Shown here: piece by piece, positions 41,850 through 49,610 of the stretch
Layout of the letters: each line of letters opens with the position of its first letter
How positions within the stretch are numbered: the stretch's first letter is position 1
Origin: CAYJRR01 sp964372275 [NCBI: uncultured bacterium]
GTDB lineage: Bacteria; CAYJRR01
Direction: 5' to 3'
Length of the DNA stretch: 64,000 nt
NCBI GenBank assembly: GCA_964372275.1
Contig: CAYJRR010000002.1
Location: 1 to 64,000 of the forward strand
Translations under genes and position numbers: made by a program
The notes under the pieces: generated by a model
The model's input: only the letters and a program-made list of their open reading frames with translations
Told to the model about the DNA's origin: nothing
Database searches by the model: none

Positions 41850-43469
41850 TCAATCGGCGGCGGCGGGCGGGGGGACGCGCCGGTTCGGCTCCGGCCGATA
41901 GCGGACGAAGAACCGGTGCAGCTCCTCCGGCCGGCGCACCGCGCGGAAGTCGAACGGCGCATCGCGCGGGTGGATCACGAACCCTTCGATCTCGTCGGCC
42001 CCGATGCCGCCGTGGCTTCCGAACTCCCAGGAGAAGGCGACGGTCGTCGATCCGCCGTTCCCGTAGAGGACGAGGTCCCCCGCCGAGGGCATGGCGATCA
42101 CCCGGCGCAGGTAGCCGGCGAGCACGTCGGCGCGCGCGGCGAATCCGGGGATCTCGCGGAGGCGTTCCGCGACGCGCCCGTCGTCCAGCCGGATCACCCG
42201 ATCGCCGGCGATCAGCATCGGTCCGTGCTCGCCGCGCGCGAGGAGGAACGGCACGGCGCCCGACCGGCGCAGCGCCTCCACGATCTTCGGCTGGAGGGAT
42301 CGGGCCTGTTCGAAGGTCGCCGGCGCCTCGATGTCGGTGAAGTAGAGGTGGGCGATGTCCCCGGCGTCGACGATCTGAACGCCGGCGGGAGGCGTGGCGG
42401 CGGTCCGCGCCCGTTGGTGGACGATCCATCCGACCGGCGGCACCAGGCGATCCCCGAGCGCGCGAAGCCGCGCGTGGCGTTCCGCCGACCGCTCTCCTTC
42501 CGCCGCGGCGCACAGGAACGCGGGGAGGTCGCGCCCGTCGAGGGCGGCGAAGGGGACGGCGTCGACCATGCCGTGATCGGCCAGGACGAAGACGTCGTAT
42601 CCCATCTCCGGCCAGGCGGCGGCCGCCGCGAAGATCGTCTCCGCCGCTCGGTCGGCCGAGCGGAGGAATCGCATCGCCAGCGGCGATCGCGGTCCGCGGC
42701 GGTGGCCGATCTCGTCGTAGTCGACGATGCAGGTGTAGACGATCGGAACGCCGTGGGCCATGTCCCCCACCGTCCCCCAGACGGCGAACTCCCAGAGCGG
42801 GATCGATGTCAGGAGGCGCATTCCGAGCAGGCGCCATTCCCAGTCGAAGCGCCCGACCTTCGTCGCCCAGCGGAGACCGTCGGCGATCGACGGGCCGACT
42901 TCGAGCGCGGCCCGCCCGAGGAGGCGCACCCCGAGCCCGCCGAGCGCCAGCGCCGCGAGTCGCGGTTCCCAGTGGCGGAAGCCGACGTTCCATTGCATCG
43001 TCGACACCCGCGCCAGGTTCAGCGCCGGGGCAGCGGCCCCGCCGGCGAAGAGCGTCGTGTAGGAGGTGCCGCCCGCGAGCAGCCCGGGGTCGCCGTTCGC
43101 GTGGCGCCGCTCGATCCGCTTCGCGTCGGCGGAGCGGTCCATCCGCACGTGGCGACGCCGGCGCTTGTCGTACCAGAGGTAGCCCGGCACGTCGTCGACC
43201 CTTCCGTAGAGGAATCCGGCCTGGAAGGCGGAGGTCGACGCGGGGGCTCCGACCAGGTAGGCCGAGCAGCGGTGGGTGCCCTCCTCGAGCAGGCGGGCGA
43301 GGAACGGCGCATGCCCCTCGCGCATCGCCGCGCAGAGCGCGCCGTGCGAGACGCCGTCGAGGTGGACGATCACCGCGCGGCGGCCGCACGCTCCGGCGGG
43401 CTGCCGCCGCCGAGCGGGCGCCATCCCGGCCGTGGCGAGCCAGCGCGTGAGCCGGCGGAAGCGGTCCAC
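41850..43469 (-). CDS. Alkaline-phosphatase-superfamily phosphodiesterase
   Basis: A 539-residue protein of the type I phosphodiesterase/nucleotide pyrophosphatase group. Landmarks are AVIVHLDGVSHGAL (metal Asp, about residue 38), a Ser/Thr nucleophile region APASTSAFQAGFLYG, YTCIVDYDEIGHRRGPRSP (metal Asp/His, about 255) and DVFVLADHGM (about 305), then EFGSHGGIG. The internal part has a hydrophobic patch but no definite membrane helix. It would hydrolyse a phosphodiester or release an alcohol from a phospholipid. First gene of the three-gene minus group; divergent from the giant kinase, 77 bases away. Confidence 0.85.
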   Translation of the reverse strand: MDRFRRLTRWLATAGMAPARRRQPAGACGRRAVIVHLDGVSHGALCAAMREGHAPFLARLLEEGTHRCSAYLVGAPASTSAFQAGFLYGRVDDVPGYLWYDKRRRRHVRMDRSADAKRIERRHANGDPGLLAGGTSYTTLFAGGAAAPALNLARVSTMQWNVGFRHWEPRLAALALGGLGVRLLGRAALEVGPSIADGLRWATKVGRFDWEWRLLGMRLLTSIPLWEFAVWGTVGDMAHGVPIVYTCIVDYDEIGHRRGPRSPLAMRFLRSADRAAETIFAAAAAWPEMGYDVFVLADHGMVDAVPFAALDGRDLPAFLCAAAEGERSAERHARLRALGDRLVPPVGWIVHQRARTAATPPAGVQIVDAGDIAHLYFTDIEAPATFEQARSLQPKIVEALRRSGAVPFLLARGEHGPMLIAGDRVIRLDDGRVAERLREIPGFAARADVLAGYLRRVIAMPSAGDLVLYGNGGSTTVAFSWEFGSHGGIGADEIEGFVIHPRDAPFDFRAVRRPEELHRFFVRYRPEPNRRVPPPAAAD

Positions 43470-43546
43470 CGCGATGCCCCTGCTCCGCCGCGGCCCGGAC
43501 GCAAATTCGCAAAATCGAAGCCGCCGGGAGTAGGCTTGACGGTCGC

Positions 43547-46500
43547 GTGGACGGGCGGGTCATCGCCGGAAAATACGACCTCCTCCGCAAGTTGGGGGCG
43601 GGCGGGATGGCCGAAGTCTTCCTCGCGCGGCAGCGCGGCGTCGCCGGCTTCGAGAAGCTGGTGGTGGTGAAACGGATCCTGCCCCACCTCGCCGAGAACG
43701 CCGAGTTCGTGACGATGCTCCAGGCCGAAGCGCGGGTCGCCGCCGACCTGCGGCACCCGAACGTCGTCAGCGTCAACGAGGTCGGGGTCGACGACGGCGT
43801 CTGGTACATCGCCATGGAGTTCCTCGACGGGCACGACCTGGCGCGCGTCCTGCGCGAGAGCGCCGTCAAGGGGGTCCCGATCCCGTTGGAGGTCGCGGTC
43901 CAGATCGTCATCGCTTCGGCGCGAGGGCTGCACTACGCCCATCAGAAGAAAGATCTTCGCGGGCAACCTTTGAACATCGTTCATCGCGACGTCTCTCCGA
44001 AGAACCTCCACGTCACCTACGACGGGATCACCAAGGTTCTCGACTTCGGGATCGCGCGCGCGGTGAGCACGCTTGGCGAGACCGGCGCCGGGATGGTGAA
44101 GGGGACCTTCAACTATCTCTCTCCCGAGCAGGCGATGGGGGGCGCGCTCGACGCGCGCTCCGACCAGTTCGCGCTCGGGATCGTGCTCCTCGACGTCACC
44201 ACCCTGTCGGCGACGATGGGGAAGAAGCGCGAGGTTCCGATCTTCCGTCAGGCGTTCGACGGCGCGTTGAAGCGGCCGTCCTCGATCGTCGAGGGATACC
44301 CGCGCGGTCTGGAGGAGGTCGTCCTCCGATCGCTCCGCCTGCGGGTGGAGGACCGGTTCGCGAGCCTCCAGGAGATGGCGAGCGCGCTCGAGTCGTTCCT
44401 CGAGGACGCCCGACTGCGGGGGTCGGAAGCGAAGACGTCCGAGTTCCTCGCGTCGCTCCTGCCGCGGCAGGAGATGGACCTGACGCTCCCGGTGGCCGAA
44501 CAGGTCCCGGCGGCGCCGGCGCCGACGCGTATCGAGCCGACGCGCATGAGTCGGTCGAACCTGCCGGCGGAGGCGGGAACGCTCGTCGGCCGGAAGCGCG
44601 AGCTGGACGCGATCGCCTCGACCTTCGCCGACGGCGCGCGGCTGGTGACCCTCCTCGGACCGGGCGGCGCCGGGAAATCGGCGGTCGCGCTCCACTACGG
44701 CGTCACCGCGCGACCGGCCTACGCCACCGAAGGGGGCGTCTGGATCTGCGACCTGACCGAGGCGCGCGACGCCGACGGGGTGATCGCCAGCGTCGGCCGC
44801 GCGTTGAGCGTCTCGCTCGCGCCCGGCGCGAGCAGCGCCGACGCGGTGGCGCAGATCGGCCACGCGCTCGCCGGGCGAGGGAAGATGCTCGTCCTGTTCG
44901 ACACCTTCGAGCACGTGGTCGGCGCCGGACCGCAGACCGTCGCCGCGTGGATGGGGATCGCCCCCGACGCGCGCTTCCTGGTCACCAGCCGCGAGCGCCT
45001 GAAGCTCGACGGCGAGCAGGTGATCGAGCTGTCGTCGCTCTCCCTCCCCCAGGAGGGGAGGCCGGTCACCGATTCCGAGGCGGTGCAGCTCTTCACCCAG
45101 CGCGCCAAGGCGGTGCGCGCGAGCTTCTCCATCTCCAAGGCCGACGAGCCGGTGGTGGCGCAGATCGTCCAGGAGCTCGACGGGATCCCGCTGGCGATCG
45201 AGCTCGCAGCGGCGCGGATGGCGGTGCTCACCCCGGCGAAGCTGTTGGAGCGCCTGCCGCGGCGGTTCGAGCTGCTCGCCGGCGCCAAGCGCGAGGTCTC
45301 GTCGCGGCAGGCGACGTTGCGTGGCGCGATCGAATGGTCGTGGAACCTGTTGCCGGCTTGGGAACAACGGGCGCTGGCGCAGGCGTCGGTCTTCCGCGGG
45401 GGGTTCAGCCTGGAGTCGGCCGAGGCGGTGATCGACCTCTCCGGCCTCGACGGCAGCCCGATGGTCTTCGACGTCGTGCAGTCGCTCCGCGACAAGTCGC
45501 TCCTTCGCGCCTGGGAGCCGCCGGACCTGCCGGGGGAGCTGAGGTTCGCCGCCTACGTCAACGTCCGGGAGTTCGCCGCAGAGAAGCTGGAGCAGTCGGG
45601 GGCACGGGCAGAGGCGGAGCGCCGTCACGCCGAGCACTTCGTGGAGGCCTCCGGTCCCTGGATCGCCGGGGCGAATCGTCGCGAGGGACTCGAGCTGCGC
45701 AAGCGGATCGCGCTGGAGCTCGACAACCTCCAGGAGCTGTTGCGGCGCGCGGGAACGCCGAACCCGAAGGCGCCGGCCGATCCGGCCACCCGGGCGGTGT
45801 GGGCGCTTCACGCGGCGCTGGCCATCGGCCAGATCGCCGCGCGGATCCCGATGAAGGCGCACCTGGCGAACCTCGACCTCGCCGTCGGCGCCGCGGCCCA
45901 TGACGGAGTCGAACGGACGCTGCTCGCCCGCGTCCTGGAGATGCGCGGCCGCGCCCGCCGGCTCGCCGGCCGCGTCGACGAATCGCTCGAGGACCTGGAG
46001 GAGGCGAAGTCGCTCTCCCGCCAAGCCGGCGATCGGGCCCTCGAGGCGCAGGTGCTGGTGCAGGTCGGAACCAGCTTCCAGGCGAAGGGGGAGAGCGAGG
46101 ACGCGCGGGAAGCGGTGCAGAAGGCGCTGCTCCTCGCCCGCGAGGCGAAGGACACCGAGCGCGAGGGGCTTGCCTTCGGCTACCTGGGCACGGTGCTCCA
46201 CGTCTCCGGGGACCTCGACCGGGGGATGGAGTGTTACCAGCGCTCGCTGCACCTGCTCCGCTCCGCCGGGAACGTCTGGATGGAGGCGGCGATGAGCGCC
46301 AACTTCGGCGCCTTCCTCCTCCAGGTGGGGCGCTACGAGGAGGCGCGGGCGATCCTGCAGAAGGGGTTGCAGCTCGCGCGCGAAGTCGGCGAGCGGAACT
46401 TCGAGGCGAACGCGCTGGGCCTGATCGCGACGCTGTTCCACCTCCAGGAGCGGTACGAAGAGGCGTTGATCTTCTACGACCAGGCCTACGCCCTCCAGAT

Positions 46501-47017
46501 CCAGACCGGCGTGATCCGCTCCATGGCGCACGTCCACGGAAACCGCGGGCTGCTGCACCACGACATGGAGAGGATCGACCAGGCCCGCGCCGACTACGAG
46601 CGTGCGGTGGAGATCGCGCGCGGCATGGGGGATCGGCGGCTCCTGGGTCTCTACCTCGCCTACCAGGCGGCGCTCGAGGCGGAGCACGGAGAGGCCAAGC
46701 GCGCCGCGGCGCTGCTCCACGAGGCGCGGCTGCAGCACAACTTCGCGCAGAACCGGATCCTCCTCGGGGTCGACGACCTGGTGGAAGGGTTCCTCGACCT
46801 CGCCAAGGCGCGCGAGGGGAACGCGCGCGCCCACCTCGAGAGCGCGCGGAAACGGTGCGCCACGGCCTGCGCGTCGACGCCGAAGACCGAACGCCACCCC
46901 GAGGGCGGGCCGCCGCTGGTCGCCGAGTCGGACGAGGCGCGGATGGTGTTGAAGCTGTTGGAGCGGGCGGTGAGGAAGCAGGAGCGGCGACTCACCTCGG
47001 CCGGGGCGGCGGGGTAG
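43547..47017 (+). CDS. Ser/Thr protein kinase fused to STAND ATPase and TPR array
   Basis: An 1156-residue cytoplasmic protein starting with GTG. Kinase domain about 8-290: glycine loop LGAGGMAEVF, Lys in VVVKRI, HRDVSPKN (about 146), DFGIAR (about 166), YLSPEQ. The HRDVSP form is typical of myxobacterial kinases. A linker with RIEPTRMSRSN is followed by a STAND/AAA module: P-loop LLGPGGAGKS (about 369), VLFDTFEHV and TSRERL, and LDGIPLAIELAAARMAVL. Then a winged-helix-like part and about eight TPRs (780-1110). It probably phosphorylates partners recruited by the TPRs. A TAGGCT box lies about ten bases before the start. Confidence 0.93.
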   Translation: MDGRVIAGKYDLLRKLGAGGMAEVFLARQRGVAGFEKLVVVKRILPHLAENAEFVTMLQAEARVAADLRHPNVVSVNEVGVDDGVWYIAMEFLDGHDLARVLRESAVKGVPIPLEVAVQIVIASARGLHYAHQKKDLRGQPLNIVHRDVSPKNLHVTYDGITKVLDFGIARAVSTLGETGAGMVKGTFNYLSPEQAMGGALDARSDQFALGIVLLDVTTLSATMGKKREVPIFRQAFDGALKRPSSIVEGYPRGLEEVVLRSLRLRVEDRFASLQEMASALESFLEDARLRGSEAKTSEFLASLLPRQEMDLTLPVAEQVPAAPAPTRIEPTRMSRSNLPAEAGTLVGRKRELDAIASTFADGARLVTLLGPGGAGKSAVALHYGVTARPAYATEGGVWICDLTEARDADGVIASVGRALSVSLAPGASSADAVAQIGHALAGRGKMLVLFDTFEHVVGAGPQTVAAWMGIAPDARFLVTSRERLKLDGEQVIELSSLSLPQEGRPVTDSEAVQLFTQRAKAVRASFSISKADEPVVAQIVQELDGIPLAIELAAARMAVLTPAKLLERLPRRFELLAGAKREVSSRQATLRGAIEWSWNLLPAWEQRALAQASVFRGGFSLESAEAVIDLSGLDGSPMVFDVVQSLRDKSLLRAWEPPDLPGELRFAAYVNVREFAAEKLEQSGARAEAERRHAEHFVEASGPWIAGANRREGLELRKRIALELDNLQELLRRAGTPNPKAPADPATRAVWALHAALAIGQIAARIPMKAHLANLDLAVGAAAHDGVERTLLARVLEMRGRARRLAGRVDESLEDLEEAKSLSRQAGDRALEAQVLVQVGTSFQAKGESEDAREAVQKALLLAREAKDTEREGLAFGYLGTVLHVSGDLDRGMECYQRSLHLLRSAGNVWMEAAMSANFGAFLLQVGRYEEARAILQKGLQLAREVGERNFEANALGLIATLFHLQERYEEALIFYDQAYALQIQTGVIRSMAHVHGNRGLLHHDMERIDQARADYERAVEIARGMGDRRLLGLYLAYQAALEAEHGEAKRAAALLHEARLQHNFAQNRILLGVDDLVEGFLDLAKAREGNARAHLESARKRCATACASTPKTERHPEGGPPLVAESDEARMVLKLLERAVRKQERRLTSAGAAG

Positions 47018-47039
47018 GCGTCCGCGCCGGCCTTGCAAA

Positions 47040-47068
47040 TTGACGCGACAGGCCTTTCTTGCTAGCGT
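47040..47068 (+). promoter_or_regulatory. Predicted promoter of the coxII-ctaA-ctaB operon
   Basis: TTGACG at 47040-47045, a 17-base spacer and TAGCGT at 47063-47068. The start codon of the first gene is 45 bases downstream, giving a leader of about 40 bases. The region lies in the gap after the kinase gene. Confidence 0.45.
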
Positions 47069-47113
47069 GCCCGGCCCGTTTTCGCTGTCGGGACGGGCAG
47101 GAAGCGATCGGTC

Positions 47114-47734
47114 GTGACGCCCACGAACATCCTCATCGCCGTTGGTGCCGGGAGCGTCGTCGCCTTCGCGGGGGTTCAGGCGGGGGTCTGGGGGCTGGCG
47201 CGGCGGTGGGGGGGGGCCGGGCGGCCGGTGCCGGGTCGGGTTCGGCTCTTCGAGGCGGCCTGGATGGCGACCCCGGCGATCCTTCTCCTCGGACTGCTCG
47301 GGTGGTCGGCGCGGGTGCTGGGGGGCGGGGTCGGGATCGTCGGCGGCGAGGCCGATCTCACCGTCCACGTCGCGGCCCGCCAGTTCGTGTGGAAGATCCG
47401 GCACGAGATCGACACCGCCGAGGGGCGGCGCGCGGTCGAGACCCTCAACCAGCTGCACCTTCCGGTGGGCAAGACGGCGCGGATCGTCCTCGAGTCCGAG
47501 GACGTGCTCCACGGGTTCTGGATCCCGCAGCTCCGGGTGCGCGAGGAGGTCCCGCCGGGCGAAGTCCGGGAGTTCTGGATCCGGCCGACCGAGGAGGGGC
47601 AGTTCAACATCGTCTGCGCCGACGCATGCGGCGTCGCCCACTACGCAATGCGCGGGTTCGCGCACGTCCAGGCGGAGGAGGCGTTCCGCGCGTGGCTCGA
47701 CGCGGAGCGGGAGACGCAGGTCTCGCGCCGATGA
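47114..47734 (+). CDS. ctaC: Cytochrome c oxidase subunit II (CuA type)
   Basis: A 206-residue subunit with GTG start. Two membrane helices (about 5-30 and 45-70) are followed by a cupredoxin domain. CuA ligands are seen: His in DVLHGFWIP, then CADACGVAHYAM (Cys-x3-Cys-x3-His-x2-Met); the usual Glu between the cysteines is Asp-Ala here. The electron-entry segment reads RQFVWKIRHE. It passes electrons from cytochrome c to the subunit I haems. There is no C-terminal haem c domain. Its stop overlaps the next ATG; subunits I and III are not in the window. Confidence 0.92.
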   Translation: MTPTNILIAVGAGSVVAFAGVQAGVWGLARRWGGAGRPVPGRVRLFEAAWMATPAILLLGLLGWSARVLGGGVGIVGGEADLTVHVAARQFVWKIRHEIDTAEGRRAVETLNQLHLPVGKTARIVLESEDVLHGFWIPQLRVREEVPPGEVREFWIRPTEEGQFNIVCADACGVAHYAMRGFAHVQAEEAFRAWLDAERETQVSRR

Positions 47735-48606
47735 CTCGCGGCGAACATGCGGCGCGCATCGTCGTGCGGTTGAACGTCGTCGCCACCTTCCTCCTGCTGC
47801 TGGTCGGCGGCGTCGTCCACGCCACCGACTCCGGGCTCGCCTGCCCGGACTGGCCGCAGTGCTTCGGGAGCTTCTTCCCGCCGATGGTGGGGAAGGTCTT
47901 CTTCGAGCACGGCCACCGCCTCTTCGCCACCGGCGTCGGTCTGCTCACCATCGCGCAACTGGCGCTCGTCTGGCGGGGGTTCCCGCCGGGGCACGCGTCG
48001 CGTTCGCTCGCGGTCGGCGCGCTCCTGCTTGTCGTGTGGCAGGGGTTGCTCGGCGGGATGACCGTCCGCATGCGCCTTCCGGACGCGGTCTCGACGGCCC
48101 ACCTGGCCACGTCAATGCTCTTCTTCGCGTTGCTCGTCGTGCTTGCCTTCCGCACCCGCCCGGCGACGGTCGACCGGCCGCTCCCCCGATCCGCCGCGCG
48201 CGTAACCGGCGTGGCGGCGGTCGCGGTCTACGCGCAGCTCGTGCTCGGCGCATTGGTTCGACACACCGACGCGGGATTGGCCTGCACCCGCTTTCCGTCC
48301 TGCGACGGGATCGGAACGTCGTTGCCGATCGCGCTGCACATGTTGCACCGCGCCGGCGCGGTGATCGCCGCCGTGGCGGTGATCGCGGCGGCGTTGGTCG
48401 TTCTGCGCGCCGCGGGGGAGGCCCGGCTCGCCCGCCTGCTGGCGCTCGCCGTGCCGGGGCTCGTGGTCGTGCAGATCTTCCTGGGGGTGATGAGCGTGCT
48501 GTCGGCGCTCGAAGCGGTCCTCGTGACCGCGCACCTCGGCGTGGGGGCGCTCCTGTGGGGGACGACGGTCTCGATGTACTGCGCGGCGCGCGGGAGGACG
48601 GCGTGA
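47731..48606 (+). CDS. ctaA: Haem A synthase
   Basis: A 291-residue membrane protein with eight hydrophobic helices. It oxidises haem O to haem A for cytochrome oxidase. The internal duplication typical of CtaA/Cox15 is clear: HATDSGLACPDWPQCFGSF in the first half and HTDAGLACTRFPSCDG in the second, each with a Cys pair in an extracytoplasmic loop. Haem-ligand histidines occur in FFEHGHRLFAT, STAHLATS, LHMLHRAGA and TAHLGVGA. Overlaps its neighbours on both sides (ATGA and GTGA), so the three cox-assembly genes are one translation unit. Confidence 0.93.
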   Translation: MTRGEHAARIVVRLNVVATFLLLLVGGVVHATDSGLACPDWPQCFGSFFPPMVGKVFFEHGHRLFATGVGLLTIAQLALVWRGFPPGHASRSLAVGALLLVVWQGLLGGMTVRMRLPDAVSTAHLATSMLFFALLVVLAFRTRPATVDRPLPRSAARVTGVAAVAVYAQLVLGALVRHTDAGLACTRFPSCDGIGTSLPIALHMLHRAGAVIAAVAVIAAALVVLRAAGEARLARLLALAVPGLVVVQIFLGVMSVLSALEAVLVTAHLGVGALLWGTTVSMYCAARGRTA

Positions 48607-49610
48607 GCGCCCGACCGTTCGCCGAGACCGCTCCAGTCGATTCGGGCGCGTGGCGGCCGACAGAGGCCCTGACTCATGCGGACGGCGAGGCGGCTCCGGG
48701 ACTCGTCACCGATCTGCTCTCCCTCGCCAAGCCGCGGCTGACCGCGCTCGTTCTGGTGACGACCGCCGGCGGCTACTCGCTCGCCCCGGGCCGTTCGGGC
48801 CTGTGGCCGATGCTGCAGGTCGTCTTCGCCACGGCGATGCTCGTCGGGAGCGCGAACTCGCTCAACTGCTGGATGGAGCGCGACGTCGACCGCCGCATGC
48901 GGCGCACGCGGAACCGGCCGCTTCCCGCGGGTCGGCTGCGCCCGGCGGCGGCCGTGATCCAGGCGGCGCTCCTTGCATCGTTGGGCGTTCCGCTCCTGTG
49001 GTTCTCGGCCAACGGTCCGCTCGCCGCGGTGTTGGGCCTGCTCGCGATCGTCCTCTACGCCGGCGTCTACACGCCGCTCAAGCGGCGTTCGTCGCTGGCG
49101 ACGGTGGTGGGGGCGATTCCGGGCGCGCTCCCTCCGCTGATCGGCTGGACCGCCGCGACCGGGCGGATCGAGCTGCCCGGCCTGGTGCTGTTCGGGATCC
49201 TCTTCCTGTGGCAGATCCCGCATTTCCTCGCCCTCTCGGTGATGCTCGCGGAGGAGTACGCCGAAGCGGGGCTCCGCGTCCTCCCGATCGATCCCGCTGC
49301 CTTCGGCCGCGGGGAGGCGTTCACCCGGTGGAACGTCGTCCTCTGGACGCTCGCGCTCCTCCCGGTCTCGCTGCTTCCGGTGCCGCTGGGGTTGGCCGGT
49401 GAGCTCTACGGGGTGGGTGCCCTTCTCGCCGGCCTCGCCTTCCTCGGGCAGGGGGCGTTGGGACTGCGGCTCGTCGCCGCCGGGAACGGGGGGGCCGCGA
49501 GGGGCGACGCGGCGGCGCGCGAGCGGCGCTGGGCCGGCCGCCTGTTCGCGGCGTCGATCGTCTACCTGAGCGTCCTGTTCCTGCTCCTGGCGTGCGACTC
49601 CGCGTCCTGA
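48603..49610 (+). CDS. ctaB: Protohaem IX farnesyltransferase (haem O synthase)
   Basis: A 335-residue UbiA-family prenyltransferase with about nine hydrophobic helices. It adds a farnesyl group to haem B, giving haem O, the substrate of CtaA. Landmarks are SLAKPRLTALVLVTTAGGY, the first Asp-rich motif NCWMERDVDRRMRRTRNRPLP (residues about 90-112), YTPLKRRSSLATVVGAIPGALPPLIGW and WQIPHFLALS. The GTG start overlaps the ctaA stop; about 35 residues before the first helix look unordered. Its end overlaps the next gene by 19 bases. Confidence 0.95.
   Translation: MSARPFAETAPVDSGAWRPTEALTHADGEAAPGLVTDLLSLAKPRLTALVLVTTAGGYSLAPGRSGLWPMLQVVFATAMLVGSANSLNCWMERDVDRRMRRTRNRPLPAGRLRPAAAVIQAALLASLGVPLLWFSANGPLAAVLGLLAIVLYAGVYTPLKRRSSLATVVGAIPGALPPLIGWTAATGRIELPGLVLFGILFLWQIPHFLALSVMLAEEYAEAGLRVLPIDPAAFGRGEAFTRWNVVLWTLALLPVSLLPVPLGLAGELYGVGALLAGLAFLGQGALGLRLVAAGNGGAARGDAAARERRWAGRLFAASIVYLSVLFLLLACDSAS

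Noticed and set aside
43370-47665. A 1431-codon open frame on the minus strand
   Set aside because: It lies antisense to the giant kinase; composition and lack of motifs mark it as a shadow frame of high-GC coding DNA.
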